DNA from: Pseudothioclava nitratireducens
GTDB taxonomy: Bacteria > Pseudomonadota > Alphaproteobacteria > Rhodobacterales > Rhodobacteraceae
Assembly: GCF_029210495.1 (NCBI RefSeq)
Contig: NZ_JARGDK010000004.1
Span: forward strand, 186,001-250,000
Direction: 5' to 3'
Length of the DNA stretch: 64,000 nucleotides
The notes below the pieces were generated by a model. It had not been told where the DNA came from. It was given only the letters and a program-made list of their open reading frames with translations, and did not search any database. Numbering within the stretch: position 1 is the stretch's first letter; every line of letters starts with the position of its first letter. The position numbers were made by a program, and so were the translations under genes. Below are positions 29,597 through 39,132 of this stretch, piece by piece.

Positions 29597-30256
29597 CTAT
29601 CCGCCCATCGCCGCCAGCCCGCCGAGCAGGATCAGCGCCTGCCCGCCCCAATAGAGCGCCCAGAGCAGATATTTGAGCGCGCGGCGCAGCGCTCCGTCCG
29701 CAAGGCAGAACATCTCGATCGAGAGCAGCAGATCGGAGGTCAGAAACGCCATCGCACCGAGGATCAGCAACCCATGCCGCGCGGGCAGGGCCAGCGCCGC
29801 AAGCGCCATCATCAGGATTATGACGACATAGCCCCGCACCGGCCAGCGCAAAGCGCCCGTTCGTGGCGCGAGCGAGATTTCCGTCGAGGCCCCCAGCACC
29901 AGCAACGCCAGCGCCGGCACCAGCGGCGGCGGAAAACTTCCCAAGGGGATCAGGCCCGCGACATAGACCAGATGGCCCAGCGCAAACGCCCCCATCCCCG
30001 CCAGAAAGGCGCGTTCGGTCGGACGGGACAGGCACCAATCCCCCAACGCTCCGAGCGCCAGCCCTGCCACCAGCCAGAGCGGCCCTCCCGCAGCCAGCGC
30101 CGTCAGCGCCAGCAAGGCGACCGAGGCGGTCTTGACCGCCGACTTGGCCGCGCTGGCCGGGGCATCGGCATAGATCACCCCCTGCCAGAGCGCGAACACC
30201 ATGGCCATGCAGAGAAACACAAGCGCGACGGGCGAGAGGGAAAGCAGGTCGATCAT
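29597..30256 (-). CDS. YhhN family (lysoplasmalogenase-like) membrane protein
   Basis: A 219-residue protein from the ATG at 30256, with about eight hydrophobic segments. The family pattern AKSAVKTASVALLALTAL, LGALGDWCLSRPTERAFLAGMGAFALGHLVYVAGL and the late LTSDLLLSIEMF match YhhN/TMEM86 proteins. The conserved acidic residues in GDW and SDLLL are proposed catalytic residues in vertebrate lysoplasmalogenase TMEM86B. The bacterial substrate is unclear. It precedes ftsY by 56 nt and is divergent from the alkB-like gene. Confidence 0.8.
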   Translation of the reverse strand: MIDLLSLSPVALVFLCMAMVFALWQGVIYADAPASAAKSAVKTASVALLALTALAAGGPLWLVAGLALGALGDWCLSRPTERAFLAGMGAFALGHLVYVAGLIPLGSFPPPLVPALALLVLGASTEISLAPRTGALRWPVRGYVVIILMMALAALALPARHGLLILGAMAFLTSDLLLSIEMFCLADGALRRALKYLLWALYWGGQALILLGGLAAMGG

Positions 30257-30352
30257 CGCGCCACAACAGCGAAAAATTGTCGCGACTGCAAGGCTTGGCC
30301 CTGTTTTCGTTAAATTCCCTTCTATGCTACGCCGCACGCAGTGAGGTGTGTC

Positions 30353-31978
30353 ATGTTTCGAGCGATAGATACCGACAAGGTCAAGGCGGCCGCAGAGGGC
30401 AAGCCCAAAGGGGCGGCAAAGCTCCCCGGCCTGCCCCCCATGGAGCCAGAGGCCCCGCCCCCCGACAAGACGCCCGAGACCACGCCTGCGCGCCGCCTGC
30501 GCTTGCGGCTGCGCAAGACCGAGAAGCCCGCGCGTGGCACGCGCCCTGGCGGTTCGCAGGACCGCGCGCAGACCGTCAACGCCCCGGCGGGGGAACCGCC
30601 AGCCGAGGACCGGGCAGACACGGAACCGGTGCGCACGCCGGACGAAGCGATTGCCGCGCTCATGGCCATGCAGGAGGTGCCGGAGACCGGCGAGGCGCGG
30701 ACCCGCGCGCGCCATCCGCGCGCCGATGCACCATCCACAGAGATTCCGCCCCGCCCCACCGGCAAGGCCGCGCGGTTCCAGCCATGGCCTCGTCCCGCCC
30801 CACGCTGGACCGCCTTCGTCCCCGAGCCGATCCGCTCGGTTCTAACGCTCCCGCGTGAGATCCCCGAGGTGGACACCTTCGCGCTCGTGGTGCTGTCGCC
30901 CCTGCCCTTCCTGTTGCTCGGTGCGCTCTTCGGCGGCGTGGCGGCGGCAATCGGGCTGGTCTGGATCACGCTGTTCATCTTTTTCTTCGACGTGATCTTG
31001 CGCCGCGCCGCGCCGGATGCGCCCGAAGGGTCCGAATTCCCGGCCGCCAATCTGCTTTCTCAAGTGCTGGCGGGCGCGCATTTCGTGCTGCTGTTCACCG
31101 GCATATGGGCGCTTTCAGGCGGCACCGGGCTTGGCCTCGGCAGTTGGGTGATGGTGTTCCTTGGGTTGGGGCTGTTCTTCGGGCAGGTCTCGAATTCCAA
31201 CGCCCATGAAATGATCCACCGCTCGGATCGCAAGATGTTTCTGCTGGGCAAATGGGTCTACACATCTTTGCTGTTCGGGCATCACACCTCGGCGCATCGC
31301 CATGTGCATCACCGTTTCGTCGCAACGCCGGGCGATCCGAATTCGGCGGAGCTGGGCGAAGGGTTCTGGGCTTTCGCCCCGCGCGCCTGGATCGGCTCTT
31401 TCGTTTCGGGCTACGAAATGGAGCGCAACCTGCGCCAGAAGCAGATTCAGGCCGCCGCCGAGGCCGAAGCCCCGCTGGAGCGCGCCCGGCTTTGGCTGCG
31501 CGCCCAGCGCCCCTATGCCGATTATCTGCTCGGCGGGGTGGGCTTTGTTCTGCTGGTCTGGGCGCTCTTTGGCTTTGGCGGCCTTGTCGGTTACCTGCTG
31601 CTCTGTGCCTATGCGCAATTGCAGCTTTTGCTGTCGGATTACGTGCAGCATTACGGCCTGCGCCGCCGTCAGACAGATATCGACAAGTTCGAGCCTGTCG
31701 GACCTCAGCATAGCTGGGACGCGCCGCATCCGGTCAGCGCGCTCTGGATGCTCAATGCCCCGCGCCATTCGGACCATCACGCCCATCCCGGCCGCCCCTA
31801 TCCGGCGCTGCAACTGGGCGATCTGAGTGTGGCCGACCGGCCCGTCCTGCCGCAGTCGCTGCCCGCGATGGCGGTGCTTGCGCTGATCCCGCCGATCTGG
31901 CGACGGGTGATGGACAAGCGGGTGGCGGCGATGATCGCGGCGCGGCAGACGCCCGTCCCCGCGACAAGCCGCAGCTGA
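30353..31978 (+). CDS. alkB: AlkB-family membrane di-iron hydroxylase with long N-terminal extension
   Basis: A predicted alkane 1-monooxygenase or related membrane fatty-acid hydroxylase. From the ATG at 30353 it has 541 residues. The histidine clusters are present: HEMIHR at residue 285, HHTSAHRHVHHR at 310 and RHSDHH at about 471, spaced among four to six membrane segments beginning near residue 172. Residues 1-150 are Pro/Ala/Arg-rich, probably disordered, and not part of standard AlkB (about 370-400 residues). An internal GTG at 30869 would yield a normal-length enzyme but has no clear ribosome binding site. No rubredoxin gene is adjacent; the ferredoxin at 45122 is far away. Confidence 0.85.
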   Translation: MFRAIDTDKVKAAAEGKPKGAAKLPGLPPMEPEAPPPDKTPETTPARRLRLRLRKTEKPARGTRPGGSQDRAQTVNAPAGEPPAEDRADTEPVRTPDEAIAALMAMQEVPETGEARTRARHPRADAPSTEIPPRPTGKAARFQPWPRPAPRWTAFVPEPIRSVLTLPREIPEVDTFALVVLSPLPFLLLGALFGGVAAAIGLVWITLFIFFFDVILRRAAPDAPEGSEFPAANLLSQVLAGAHFVLLFTGIWALSGGTGLGLGSWVMVFLGLGLFFGQVSNSNAHEMIHRSDRKMFLLGKWVYTSLLFGHHTSAHRHVHHRFVATPGDPNSAELGEGFWAFAPRAWIGSFVSGYEMERNLRQKQIQAAAEAEAPLERARLWLRAQRPYADYLLGGVGFVLLVWALFGFGGLVGYLLLCAYAQLQLLLSDYVQHYGLRRRQTDIDKFEPVGPQHSWDAPHPVSALWMLNAPRHSDHHAHPGRPYPALQLGDLSVADRPVLPQSLPAMAVLALIPPIWRRVMDKRVAAMIAARQTPVPATSRS

Positions 31979-32028
31979 TCACACGAAGGTGGGTTTCGCG
32001 CACGGAACTGGCGTGGCAATCTGCGGCC

Positions 32029-32466
32029 ATGATGACCCTGCTGTCCCGCGCCAGTGTCGCGCTGATCGCCCTTGCCGCCCTGCCAGCCCTCGCACAGGAG
32101 GCCCCGCCGCCCGCCCCAGACACCGGGCCGCCGCTGAGCGCCGAGGCGTTCGATGCGCGCACCGTCGGGCGCACCATCACCTATTCCTCGGCCGGTCTGC
32201 CCTATGGCGTGGAGCAATATCTGCCGGGGCGGCGGGTGCTGTGGGCCTTTGCCGAGGGGGAGTGCAAGGAAGGCACTTGGTTTCAGGCCGAGGAGCTGAT
32301 CTGCTTCGATTACGAGGACGAGAACGGGTTGCAGTGCTGGACCTTTTTCGACACGCCGGACGGGCTGATCGCGCGTTTTGAGGGGCGCACCGATCAGGCG
32401 CCGCTGGTCTCACTGACCGAGTCGCCCGAGCCGCTGGCCTGTCAGGGACCAGAGGTCGGCGTCTGA
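32029..32466 (+). CDS. Small secreted cysteine-containing protein of unknown function
   Basis: A 145-residue protein with a clear signal peptide (residues 1-22, cleavage after ALAQ), then a Pro-rich linker. The mature part has four cysteines (CKEG, LICFDYEDENG, LQCW, LACQ) that could form two disulfides in the periplasm. The pattern RTITYSSAGLPYGVEQYLPGRRVLW and WTFFDTPDG suggest a small beta-rich domain. I do not recognise the family. It follows alkB by 50 nt on the same strand, so joint transcription is possible. Confidence 0.65.
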   Translation: MMTLLSRASVALIALAALPALAQEAPPPAPDTGPPLSAEAFDARTVGRTITYSSAGLPYGVEQYLPGRRVLWAFAEGECKEGTWFQAEELICFDYEDENGLQCWTFFDTPDGLIARFEGRTDQAPLVSLTESPEPLACQGPEVGV

Positions 32467-32472
32467 GAGCGC

Positions 32473-32530
32473 GAGGGGCGCTGCCCCTCTGGGTCTTGTG
32501 GCCCCTTCACCCCGGAGCATCTCGGGTTTG
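32473..32530 (+). repeat. Dispersed intergenic palindromic element, copy E (half unit)
   Basis: GAGGGGCGCTGCCCCTC followed by CCCCTTCACCCCGGAGCATCT, an eroded version of the usual blocks. It lies between the small secreted protein and the xseA stop, where the hairpin could terminate transcription from both sides. Confidence 0.75.
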
Positions 32531-32537
32531 ATGAATG

Positions 32538-34088
32538 CTAAAAGAGGCTGCCCTGTTCTGGGGGCGGCGTCTTCTTGCGTGGCTTCGTATTCGGGGTGGC
32601 GCTCGGAGCCGCGCTGGCTGGCGCGGCAGACGGGGGCGCGGCTGGGGCGGACTCTGGACGCACCGCGACGCGGCCGTCGTGGAACTGAATTTCGAGCGCG
32701 GCTTGGCCTGCCGCGACCTCGGCCGAGGTCACCAGCGCCTCGGCGCCGCGCACCACCGCATAGCCGCGCTTGAGTGTCTCGGTATAGCCCAAGGTCTGCC
32801 GCATCCGGTCGAGCCGGTCGAGCCTGTCTTCAAGCGCCTTGAGCCGTTGGCGCGGCGCATGATCCAAGCGATCCGACAGCCCGGCAAGCCGGTCGCGCCC
32901 CTGCGCATTCTGGCGTTGGGCGTCGGTCCGGGCCCGCAGCAGCGCGGGTCCGAGGCGTCCGGCGAGATCGGTCAGGCGTTTATGTTCCCCCGCCATGAAC
33001 CCGGTCAGGATGCGCGGCCCCATAAGCGCCGAGAGCGGGGCGAAGGCCTCGCGTTTGCGCCCCGTTACGGCACGCAGCGCCGGCGCAAGCCGGTCCGACC
33101 ACAGATCGAACCGCTGCCGCGCGGGTTGCAGGAGCGTTTCCGGGCGGCCCAGCGCGCGGGACAAATCCGCATGGCGCTGTCGGCGCTGGTCGAGGCGCGT
33201 CCGGGTGGCGCGGGCCGCGCGCAGCTCGGCCTCGGAGAGCCATGCGAGCAGGTCCGCGCGCACCGGGACGGCCATTTCAGCGGCGGCGGTCGGCGTGGGC
33301 GCCCGGCGGTCCGACACAAAGTCGATCAGCGTCGTGTCGGTTTCGTGTCCCACCGCCGAAATCAACGGAATCCGGCTTTCGGCGGCCGCGCGCGCGACGA
33401 TCTCCTCATTGAAGCCCCAGAGGTCCTCGATAGAGCCGCCGCCCCGCGCGACGATCAAAAGGTCCGGGCGCGGGATCGGGCCGCCCTCGGGCAGGGCGTT
33501 GAAGCCACGGATCGCGTTAGCGACCTCGGGGGCGCAGGCCTGCCCCTGCACCGCCACCGGCCAGATCAGCACGCGGCGCGGGAAGCGGTCGCGCAGGCGG
33601 TGCAGGATGTCGCGGATCACCGCACCCGATGGTGAGGTCACCACCCCGATGACGTCCGGCAACCACGGGATCGGCTGCTTGCGCGCCGGATCGAAGAGAC
33701 CCTCGGCGGCGAGCATCTTCTTGCGCGCCTCGAGCATCGCCATCAGCGCGCCCGCCCCCGCAGGTTCGACGCTATCCACGATCAGCTGATATTTCGATTG
33801 GCCCGGAAAGGTCGTGAGCTTGCCGGTCGCGATCACCTCCATCCCCTCCTCGGGGCGGACCTGCATCTTCGAGACCTGCCCCTTCCACGACACGGCGGCA
33901 ATGACCGCGCGGTCGTCCTTGAGGTCGAAATACATGTGTCCCGAACTGGGCCGCGAGACCCGCCCCACCTCGCCACGCACGCGGACACGGCCGAACTCAC
34001 CCTCGATCACGCGTTTCACCGCGCCCGAGATTTCCGAGACCGTGTAATCATGGGCGTTGTCGCCGGGGCTGTCTTCGAGAAGGTCCAT
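32538..34088 (-). CDS. xseA: Exodeoxyribonuclease VII large subunit
   Basis: XseA with XseB degrades single-stranded DNA from both ends. The ATG at 34088 (MDLLEDSPGDNAHDYTVSEI) gives 516 residues; the frame is open upstream but overlaps the purD leader. An N-terminal OB-fold (RVRGEVGRVSRPSSGHMYF) is followed by the catalytic core: GVVTSPSGAVIRDILHRLRDRFP, LIVARGGGSIEDLWGFNEE and AVGHETDTTLIDFVSDRRA. The C-terminal coiled coil is followed by an Ala/Pro-rich tail not found in E. coli XseA (456 residues). Divergent from purD. Confidence 0.97.
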   Translation of the reverse strand: MDLLEDSPGDNAHDYTVSEISGAVKRVIEGEFGRVRVRGEVGRVSRPSSGHMYFDLKDDRAVIAAVSWKGQVSKMQVRPEEGMEVIATGKLTTFPGQSKYQLIVDSVEPAGAGALMAMLEARKKMLAAEGLFDPARKQPIPWLPDVIGVVTSPSGAVIRDILHRLRDRFPRRVLIWPVAVQGQACAPEVANAIRGFNALPEGGPIPRPDLLIVARGGGSIEDLWGFNEEIVARAAAESRIPLISAVGHETDTTLIDFVSDRRAPTPTAAAEMAVPVRADLLAWLSEAELRAARATRTRLDQRRQRHADLSRALGRPETLLQPARQRFDLWSDRLAPALRAVTGRKREAFAPLSALMGPRILTGFMAGEHKRLTDLAGRLGPALLRARTDAQRQNAQGRDRLAGLSDRLDHAPRQRLKALEDRLDRLDRMRQTLGYTETLKRGYAVVRGAEALVTSAEVAAGQAALEIQFHDGRVAVRPESAPAAPPSAAPASAAPSATPNTKPRKKTPPPEQGSLF

Positions 34089-34155
34089 CGCTTTGCCTTG
34101 CCTGTCAGGTTCCCAGACCTTAGAAGGCCGCAAAGCGATGGCCAAGGGGGTAGGC

Positions 34156-35418
34156 ATGAACATTCTGGTGCTGGGCAGCGGCGGGCGTGAACACGCGCTG
34201 GCATGGGCGATCAAGCAGAACCCGAAATGCGACCGCCTGATCGTGGCGCCGGGCAATGCCGGGATCGCGCAAATCGCGGATTGCGCGGCCATCGACCCTT
34301 GTGACGCGGCGGCGGTTCTGGCCTGCGTCGAAGAGAATGCCATCGATTTCGTGGTGATCGGCCCCGAGGCGCCGCTGGCGGCAGGTGTGGCGGATGCGCT
34401 GCGCGGCGCGGGCATCCTGACCTTCGGCCCCTCCGCCGAGGCCGCCCGGCTCGAGGCCTCCAAAGCCTTCACCAAAGAAATCTGCGATGCGTGCAACGCC
34501 CCGACGGCGGGCTACGCGCGCTTCGACGATCTCGAAGAGGCCAAGGACTATGTGCTCGCGCAAGGCGCACCGATCGTGGTCAAGGCCGATGGTCTGGCCG
34601 CCGGCAAGGGCGTGATCGTTGCGATGACCCTCGAAGAGGCACTGCTGGGGCTCGAAGAGATTTTCGGCGGCGCCTTCGGCGCGGCGGGCGCGGAAGTCGT
34701 GATCGAGGAATTCATGGCGGGCGAAGAAGCCTCGCTCTTCGTGCTTTCGGACGGCAAGAACGTGCTGGCCGTGGGCGGCGCGCAAGACCACAAGCGCGTG
34801 GGCGATGGCGATACCGGCCCCAATACCGGCGGCATGGGCGCCTATTCGCCCGCACCGGTGCTCAGCCCCGAGATCGAAGCGCAGGCGATGCACGAGATCG
34901 TGCAACCCACCATCGACGAGATGGCGCGACGCGGCACCCCGTTCCAAGGTGTGCTCTATGCCGGGCTGATGATCGAGAACGGGCGCGCGCGGCTGGTGGA
35001 ATACAACGTGCGCTTCGGCGACCCGGAATGTCAGGTACTGATGCTGCGGCTCGGCGCGCAGGCGCTGGACCTCTTGCTGGCCTGCGCCGAAGGGCGGCTC
35101 AATGAGATGTCGGTGACCTGGGCGGATGATCACGCGATGACCGTCGTCATGGCCGCCAAGGGCTACCCCGGCAGCTACCAGAAAGGCACGCCGATCCAAG
35201 GGCTCGACACCCTGCCCGAGGACAGCGCGCATATGGTCTTCCATGCAGGCACCGCGCTTCAGGACGGGCAGATCGTGGCCACCGGCGGGCGCGTGCTCAA
35301 CGTGACCGCCCGCGGCGCAACGCTGAAGGAAGCGCAAGCGCGCGCCTATGCGATGGTGGACCAGATCGACTGGCCCGAAGGCTTCTGCCGCCGCGATATC
35401 GGCTGGCGCGCCCTCTGA
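34156..35418 (+). CDS. purD: Phosphoribosylamine--glycine ligase PurD
   Basis: PurD (GAR synthetase) joins phosphoribosylamine and glycine in purine synthesis. The start at 34156 gives MNILVLGSGGREHALAW, the family N-terminus, and 420 residues. The ATP-grasp domain shows KADGLAAGKGVIVA and EEFMAGEEASLFVLSDGK; the RLVEYNVRFGDPECQ motif carries metal ligands. The C-terminal domain ends with DIGWRAL. It is a single gene followed by repeat copy F. Confidence 0.98.
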   Translation: MNILVLGSGGREHALAWAIKQNPKCDRLIVAPGNAGIAQIADCAAIDPCDAAAVLACVEENAIDFVVIGPEAPLAAGVADALRGAGILTFGPSAEAARLEASKAFTKEICDACNAPTAGYARFDDLEEAKDYVLAQGAPIVVKADGLAAGKGVIVAMTLEEALLGLEEIFGGAFGAAGAEVVIEEFMAGEEASLFVLSDGKNVLAVGGAQDHKRVGDGDTGPNTGGMGAYSPAPVLSPEIEAQAMHEIVQPTIDEMARRGTPFQGVLYAGLMIENGRARLVEYNVRFGDPECQVLMLRLGAQALDLLLACAEGRLNEMSVTWADDHAMTVVMAAKGYPGSYQKGTPIQGLDTLPEDSAHMVFHAGTALQDGQIVATGGRVLNVTARGATLKEAQARAYAMVDQIDWPEGFCRRDIGWRAL

Positions 35419-35430
35419 TCCTCCAATGAT

Positions 35431-35564
35431 GGGGGCTCTGCCCCCGGCCTGCGGCCTCCCCCGGGATATTTCGAGCGATTGGAGAGCAAGCATTCTCCGC
35501 TTCCAATCGCGTCAAATATCCCCGGGGTGAATGGCGCAAAGCGCCAGAGGGGGCGGCGCCCCCT
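35431..35564. repeat. Dispersed intergenic palindromic element, copy F (best full-length copy)
   Basis: An imperfect 134-nt inverted repeat. Outer arms are GGGGGCTCTGCCCCC (35431-35445) and GGGGGCGGCGCCCCC (35549-35563), each itself self-complementary. Middle arms are CCCCCGGGATATTT and AAATATCCCCGGGG. Inner arms are GCGATTGGA and TCCAATCGC around a central AGAGCAAGCATTCTCC. It separates convergent purD and sdaA, so a bidirectional terminator role is likely. This copy defines the unit. Confidence 0.9.
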
Positions 35565-35573
35565 GCGATGCTT

Positions 35574-36953
35574 TCAGCAATTCGGCACGTTGACCGCAAG
35601 ACCGCCGAGGCTGGTTTCCTTGTAATGGTCATGCATGTCCCGGCCCGTTTGGCGCATGGTCTCGATGGCGGCGTCGAGGGGGACGAAATGCGTCCCGTCG
35701 CCGCGCATCGAGAGCGAGGCCGCCGAGATCGCCTTAATCGCCCCCAGACCGTTGCGCTCGATACAGGGGACCTGCACCAGCCCCTTCACCGGGTCACAGG
35801 TCATGCCGAGGTGATGTTCCAGCGCGATCTCGGCGGCGTTCTCGATCTGCTCGGGCGTGCCCCCCAGCACGGCGGCGAGGCCAGCCGCGGCCATCGCGGC
35901 TGCTGAGCCGACCTCGGCCTGACAGCCACATTCCGCCCCCGAGATCGAGGCATTATGCTTGATCAGGCCGCCGATCGCGGCAGCGGTCAGCAGGAATTCC
36001 GGCACCCGCGCGCGGGTCGCGCCCGGCACATGGTCGAGCCAGTAGCGTAGCACGGCTGGCAGCACCCCCGCCGCGCCATTGGTGGGCGCCGTCACCACCT
36101 GCCCGCCGGCCGCGTTTTCCTCGTTCACCGCCATCGCATAGGTCGAGATCCAGTCGTTGATGACATGGGGGGCGGTCATGTTCATGCCGCGTTCGGCGAG
36201 CAATTTCTCGTGGATCGCGCGGGCCCGGCGGCGCACCTTGAGGCCGCCCGGCAGAATGCCCTCATTCGCCAGACCACGTCCGATGCAATCGTTCATGACC
36301 GTCCAGATCCGCTCGAGTCCTGTCTCGATCTCGGCGGCGGTTCGGAAGCGCGATTCGTTGCGGTGTTTCATCTGGGCGATGCTCAGGCCCGAGGCATGGG
36401 CCATTTGCAGCATCTCGGCCGCCGAGCGGAACGGGAACGGCACCGGCGACGGGTCGTTGCGCGCGTGATCGTCGATCGCCCCCATTTCCCCGGCGCTCAG
36501 CACAAAGCCCCCGCCGATGGAGTAGTAGATCTCTTGCAAGAGCACGTCGCCCTGCGGGTCGAGCGCTTCGAGCACCATGCCATTCGCGTGCCCCGGCAGC
36601 GGCGGGCCAAAATCAAAGACCAGATGCGCCTCGGGATCGAACTGCATCTCACCAAGGCCGGGCGGGGTCAGGCGTCGGGTCGTGCGGTTCATCTCGAGCA
36701 CGGTTTCGGCCGCGTCATGGGCATAGGTTTCGGGCGTAAAGCCCGCAAGGCCAAGGATCACCGCCCGGTCGGTCGCATGGCCCTTGCCGGTAAAAGCGAG
36801 CGAGCCGTGCAGCCGCGCGCGCAGCCCATGCGCGCCGAACGGCGAGCCGCGCAGCCGCTCGAGAAAGCGCGCGCCGGCCACCATAGGCCCCATCGTATGC
36901 GACGAGGACGGGCCAACGCCGATCTTGAAAATGTCGAAGACGCTCAGAAACAT
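35574..36953 (-). CDS. sdaA: L-serine dehydratase, single-chain iron-sulfur type
   Basis: Deaminates L-serine to pyruvate and ammonia using a 4Fe-4S cluster. The ATG at 36953 ([23 protein letters not shown]) follows AAGGGAG and gives 459 residues, the usual length for a fused alpha-beta enzyme. Serine-binding SSSHTMGPM is at residue 16. Cluster cysteines occur in [19 protein letters not shown], in [18 protein letters not shown], and nearby. The protein ends in NVPNC, a C-terminal Cys that can act as a cluster ligand in the homologues. Convergent with purD across repeat F. Confidence 0.96.
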   Translation of the reverse strand: MFLSVFDIFKIGVGPSSSHTMGPMVAGARFLERLRGSPFGAHGLRARLHGSLAFTGKGHATDRAVILGLAGFTPETYAHDAAETVLEMNRTTRRLTPPGLGEMQFDPEAHLVFDFGPPLPGHANGMVLEALDPQGDVLLQEIYYSIGGGFVLSAGEMGAIDDHARNDPSPVPFPFRSAAEMLQMAHASGLSIAQMKHRNESRFRTAAEIETGLERIWTVMNDCIGRGLANEGILPGGLKVRRRARAIHEKLLAERGMNMTAPHVINDWISTYAMAVNEENAAGGQVVTAPTNGAAGVLPAVLRYWLDHVPGATRARVPEFLLTAAAIGGLIKHNASISGAECGCQAEVGSAAAMAAAGLAAVLGGTPEQIENAAEIALEHHLGMTCDPVKGLVQVPCIERNGLGAIKAISAASLSMRGDGTHFVPLDAAIETMRQTGRDMHDHYKETSLGGLAVNVPNC

Positions 36954-37111
36954 GCACGGGCTCCCTTTGGGCCAGATTGCCACGGCTTTGCACGCGGCGC
37001 GGATTGAAAGCGACATCTTGCGCGTCAAACCGACCCGGCCAGAACGGTTAGCGAGATTTTCACCACTTTGCGCGCAGACTGCCCCCCGAGGTTTCGCAGG
37101 ACAAGGGCGCG

Positions 37112-38131
37112 ATGGCCGTTTACAGTTTCGCGGGCTGGCAGCTCTCGGATATTGTCGTATCCGGGCCGGACCCGTTTTCATCGAACGCGACTGCCAATAG
37201 CGACGCGGTCGGGGTGAGTTCGTTCACGATCTCGCCCTCGGCTTCTTTCGTCACGCTGGACATTTCCGATGACGAGGCGAATTTTCACGACGGGGATTCC
37301 GGGCAGAACCTGGCGACGTCAGAGACGTTCAACGGCCAAAGCTGGCCTGCCGGGACTTCGGTAGAAACCGAATACAGCTATATTATCCGGCCTGCGGGAT
37401 CGCTTGATCCGGCGGACAACATCCTGATCTATTCGCTCGAATTCAACGGCGATGTGATCGGCATCGCCTCGTCGGAGCGGCTCTTTGCAGGGCAGAGCTA
37501 TGACATCATCGCAATCGACAGTCAGGACCCGACCGTCGCCTATTCCGCGATGGCCGTGTGCTTTGCCGAAGGCACGCTGATCGCCACCCGGCGCGGCCCG
37601 GTTCCGGTGGAGCGGCTACGACTGGGCGATGCGGTGCTCAGTTCCGATAACGGCTATCGGGAGCTGCAATGGATCGGGCGCTGGCGCGTCAACGGGCGCG
37701 GCGCGAATGCCCCGGTGCGGATCGCGGCCGGGGTTCTGGGCAATGACCGCCATCTGGAGGTGTCGGGGCAACATCGTCTGGTAATCCGTCCTCAGGCGGG
37801 GCCCTACCGCGGAGAGGAAATCCTGACCCCCGCCAAGGCGCTGGTCGGGCTGCCAGGGGTCACGCTGGCACCGCGCCCGCGGGTGCTGTGGCTGCATCTG
37901 ATGTTCGACCGCCATGAAATCATCTTTGCCGAAGGCGCCCGCGCCGAAAGCCTGCTGCCGGGGCCACAGGCGCTTGCCGCGATGGAACGCACGCAGGCGC
38001 GCGATCTCGATGCGCTGCTGGGCGCGCTCCCCGCCCCGCTTGCACCTGCCCGCGCTATCGTGCCGCCCGGCCAGATGCGGCGCATCGCCAAACGCCACTC
38101 CTCGGCACGCATTCTCGGGTCAGAGGCGTGA
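37112..38131 (+). CDS. Hint-domain (Hint_2) protein with beta-rich N-terminal domain
   Basis: A 339-residue protein without a classical signal peptide. Residues 1-145 are Ser/Asp-rich and beta-like. The Hint module begins at Cys150 (CFAEGTLIATRRGPVPVERL), the usual splice or cleavage nucleophile, with LRLGDAVLSSDNGYRELQWIGRW and the GQHRLVIRP block containing a conserved His. Hint_2 domains of this type are common in Rhodobacterales proteins, often on secreted adhesin or hemolysin-like proteins. Only a short tail follows, so there is no large C-terminal extein; autocleavage would release residues 1-149. The function is unknown. Confidence 0.8.
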   Translation: MAVYSFAGWQLSDIVVSGPDPFSSNATANSDAVGVSSFTISPSASFVTLDISDDEANFHDGDSGQNLATSETFNGQSWPAGTSVETEYSYIIRPAGSLDPADNILIYSLEFNGDVIGIASSERLFAGQSYDIIAIDSQDPTVAYSAMAVCFAEGTLIATRRGPVPVERLRLGDAVLSSDNGYRELQWIGRWRVNGRGANAPVRIAAGVLGNDRHLEVSGQHRLVIRPQAGPYRGEEILTPAKALVGLPGVTLAPRPRVLWLHLMFDRHEIIFAEGARAESLLPGPQALAAMERTQARDLDALLGALPAPLAPARAIVPPGQMRRIAKRHSSARILGSEA

Positions 38132-38253
38132 CAGCCCGCGCGGCAGGTCGGGCGCGCAAAAAACGCGCCCACCCTTGGACAAGGTTCGATTCGGCCTCGC
38201 ACGCGCGCGGCGGATTGCCTATAACCGGGGCGACAGTTGCACAGGAGACACCC

Positions 38254-39039
38254 ATGGCCGCCGAACTCTCCCCCATCGACAAGGCGAAATTCGCCGCCGC
38301 CCGCCGCGCCGTCGACTTCGTCGAGGACGGGATGCGCGTGGGGCTTGGGACCGGTTCGACCGCCGCATGGATGGTGCGCTGCCTTGGCGAGATGGTGCGC
38401 GAGGAAGGGCTGCGGATCACCGGCGTGCCGACCAGCACCCGCACCGCCGATCTTGCGCGGCAGATGGGGATCAAGGTCGTGAGCCTCGACGAGGCGAAGT
38501 GGCTCGATCTGACGATCGATGGCGCGGACGAATTCGACCCCGAACTGAACCTGATCAAGGGCGGCGGCGGCGCGCTGCTGCAAGAAAAGATCGTTGCGAC
38601 CGCCTCGGATCAGATGATCGTCATCACCGATGCCGCCAAGGAGGTTGCCCAGCTTGGCGCCTTCCCGCTTCCGGTCGAGGTGGTGCCCTTCGGCTGGCAG
38701 ACCAGCCGCGCGCTGATCGAAGAGATGCTGGTGTCGATGGATGTGCTCGGCCGCAGCACCTCGCTGCGGCTGAACGGCTCGCAGCCTTTCGTCACCGATG
38801 AGGGGAACTACATCGTGGACTGCCATCTGAACCGGATCGGCAATGCCCGCCAACTCAGCCTTGTGCTGAACCAGATCCCGGGCGTGGTCGAGAACGGGCT
38901 CTTCATCGACATTTGCGACATGGTCATCATCGGCGGCGCAGACGGCAAGGTCGAGATCCGCGACATCAACGAGGGCACGGTCGCCCATGACAAGATCGAC
39001 TTCGCGGACGAGAGCAATATTTTCGCCGACCTCGACTAA
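38254..39039 (+). CDS. rpiA: Ribose-5-phosphate isomerase A
   Basis: RpiA interconverts ribose-5-phosphate and ribulose-5-phosphate. The start at 38254 follows CAGGAG and gives 261 residues; the frame upstream overlaps the Hint gene and has no similarity. Motifs are GLGTGSTAAWMVRCL, GVPTSTRTADLARQMG, the catalytic DLTIDGADEFDPELNLIKGGG (catalytic Asp and Lys region), and EKIVATAS. A tail of about 25 residues (VRIRDINEG-type) exceeds E. coli RpiA (219). It is followed by gor after 93 nt. Confidence 0.96.
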   Translation: MAAELSPIDKAKFAAARRAVDFVEDGMRVGLGTGSTAAWMVRCLGEMVREEGLRITGVPTSTRTADLARQMGIKVVSLDEAKWLDLTIDGADEFDPELNLIKGGGGALLQEKIVATASDQMIVITDAAKEVAQLGAFPLPVEVVPFGWQTSRALIEEMLVSMDVLGRSTSLRLNGSQPFVTDEGNYIVDCHLNRIGNARQLSLVLNQIPGVVENGLFIDICDMVIIGGADGKVEIRDINEGTVAHDKIDFADESNIFADLD

Positions 39040-39132
39040 GACGGACCGCCCGCACGCGCCGGGGGTGTCAAAGACGCCCGCCGCCCCTATCTGAGGGGGC
39101 AGAGAGACATTGACCAAGGGGCCCAGTGCACG

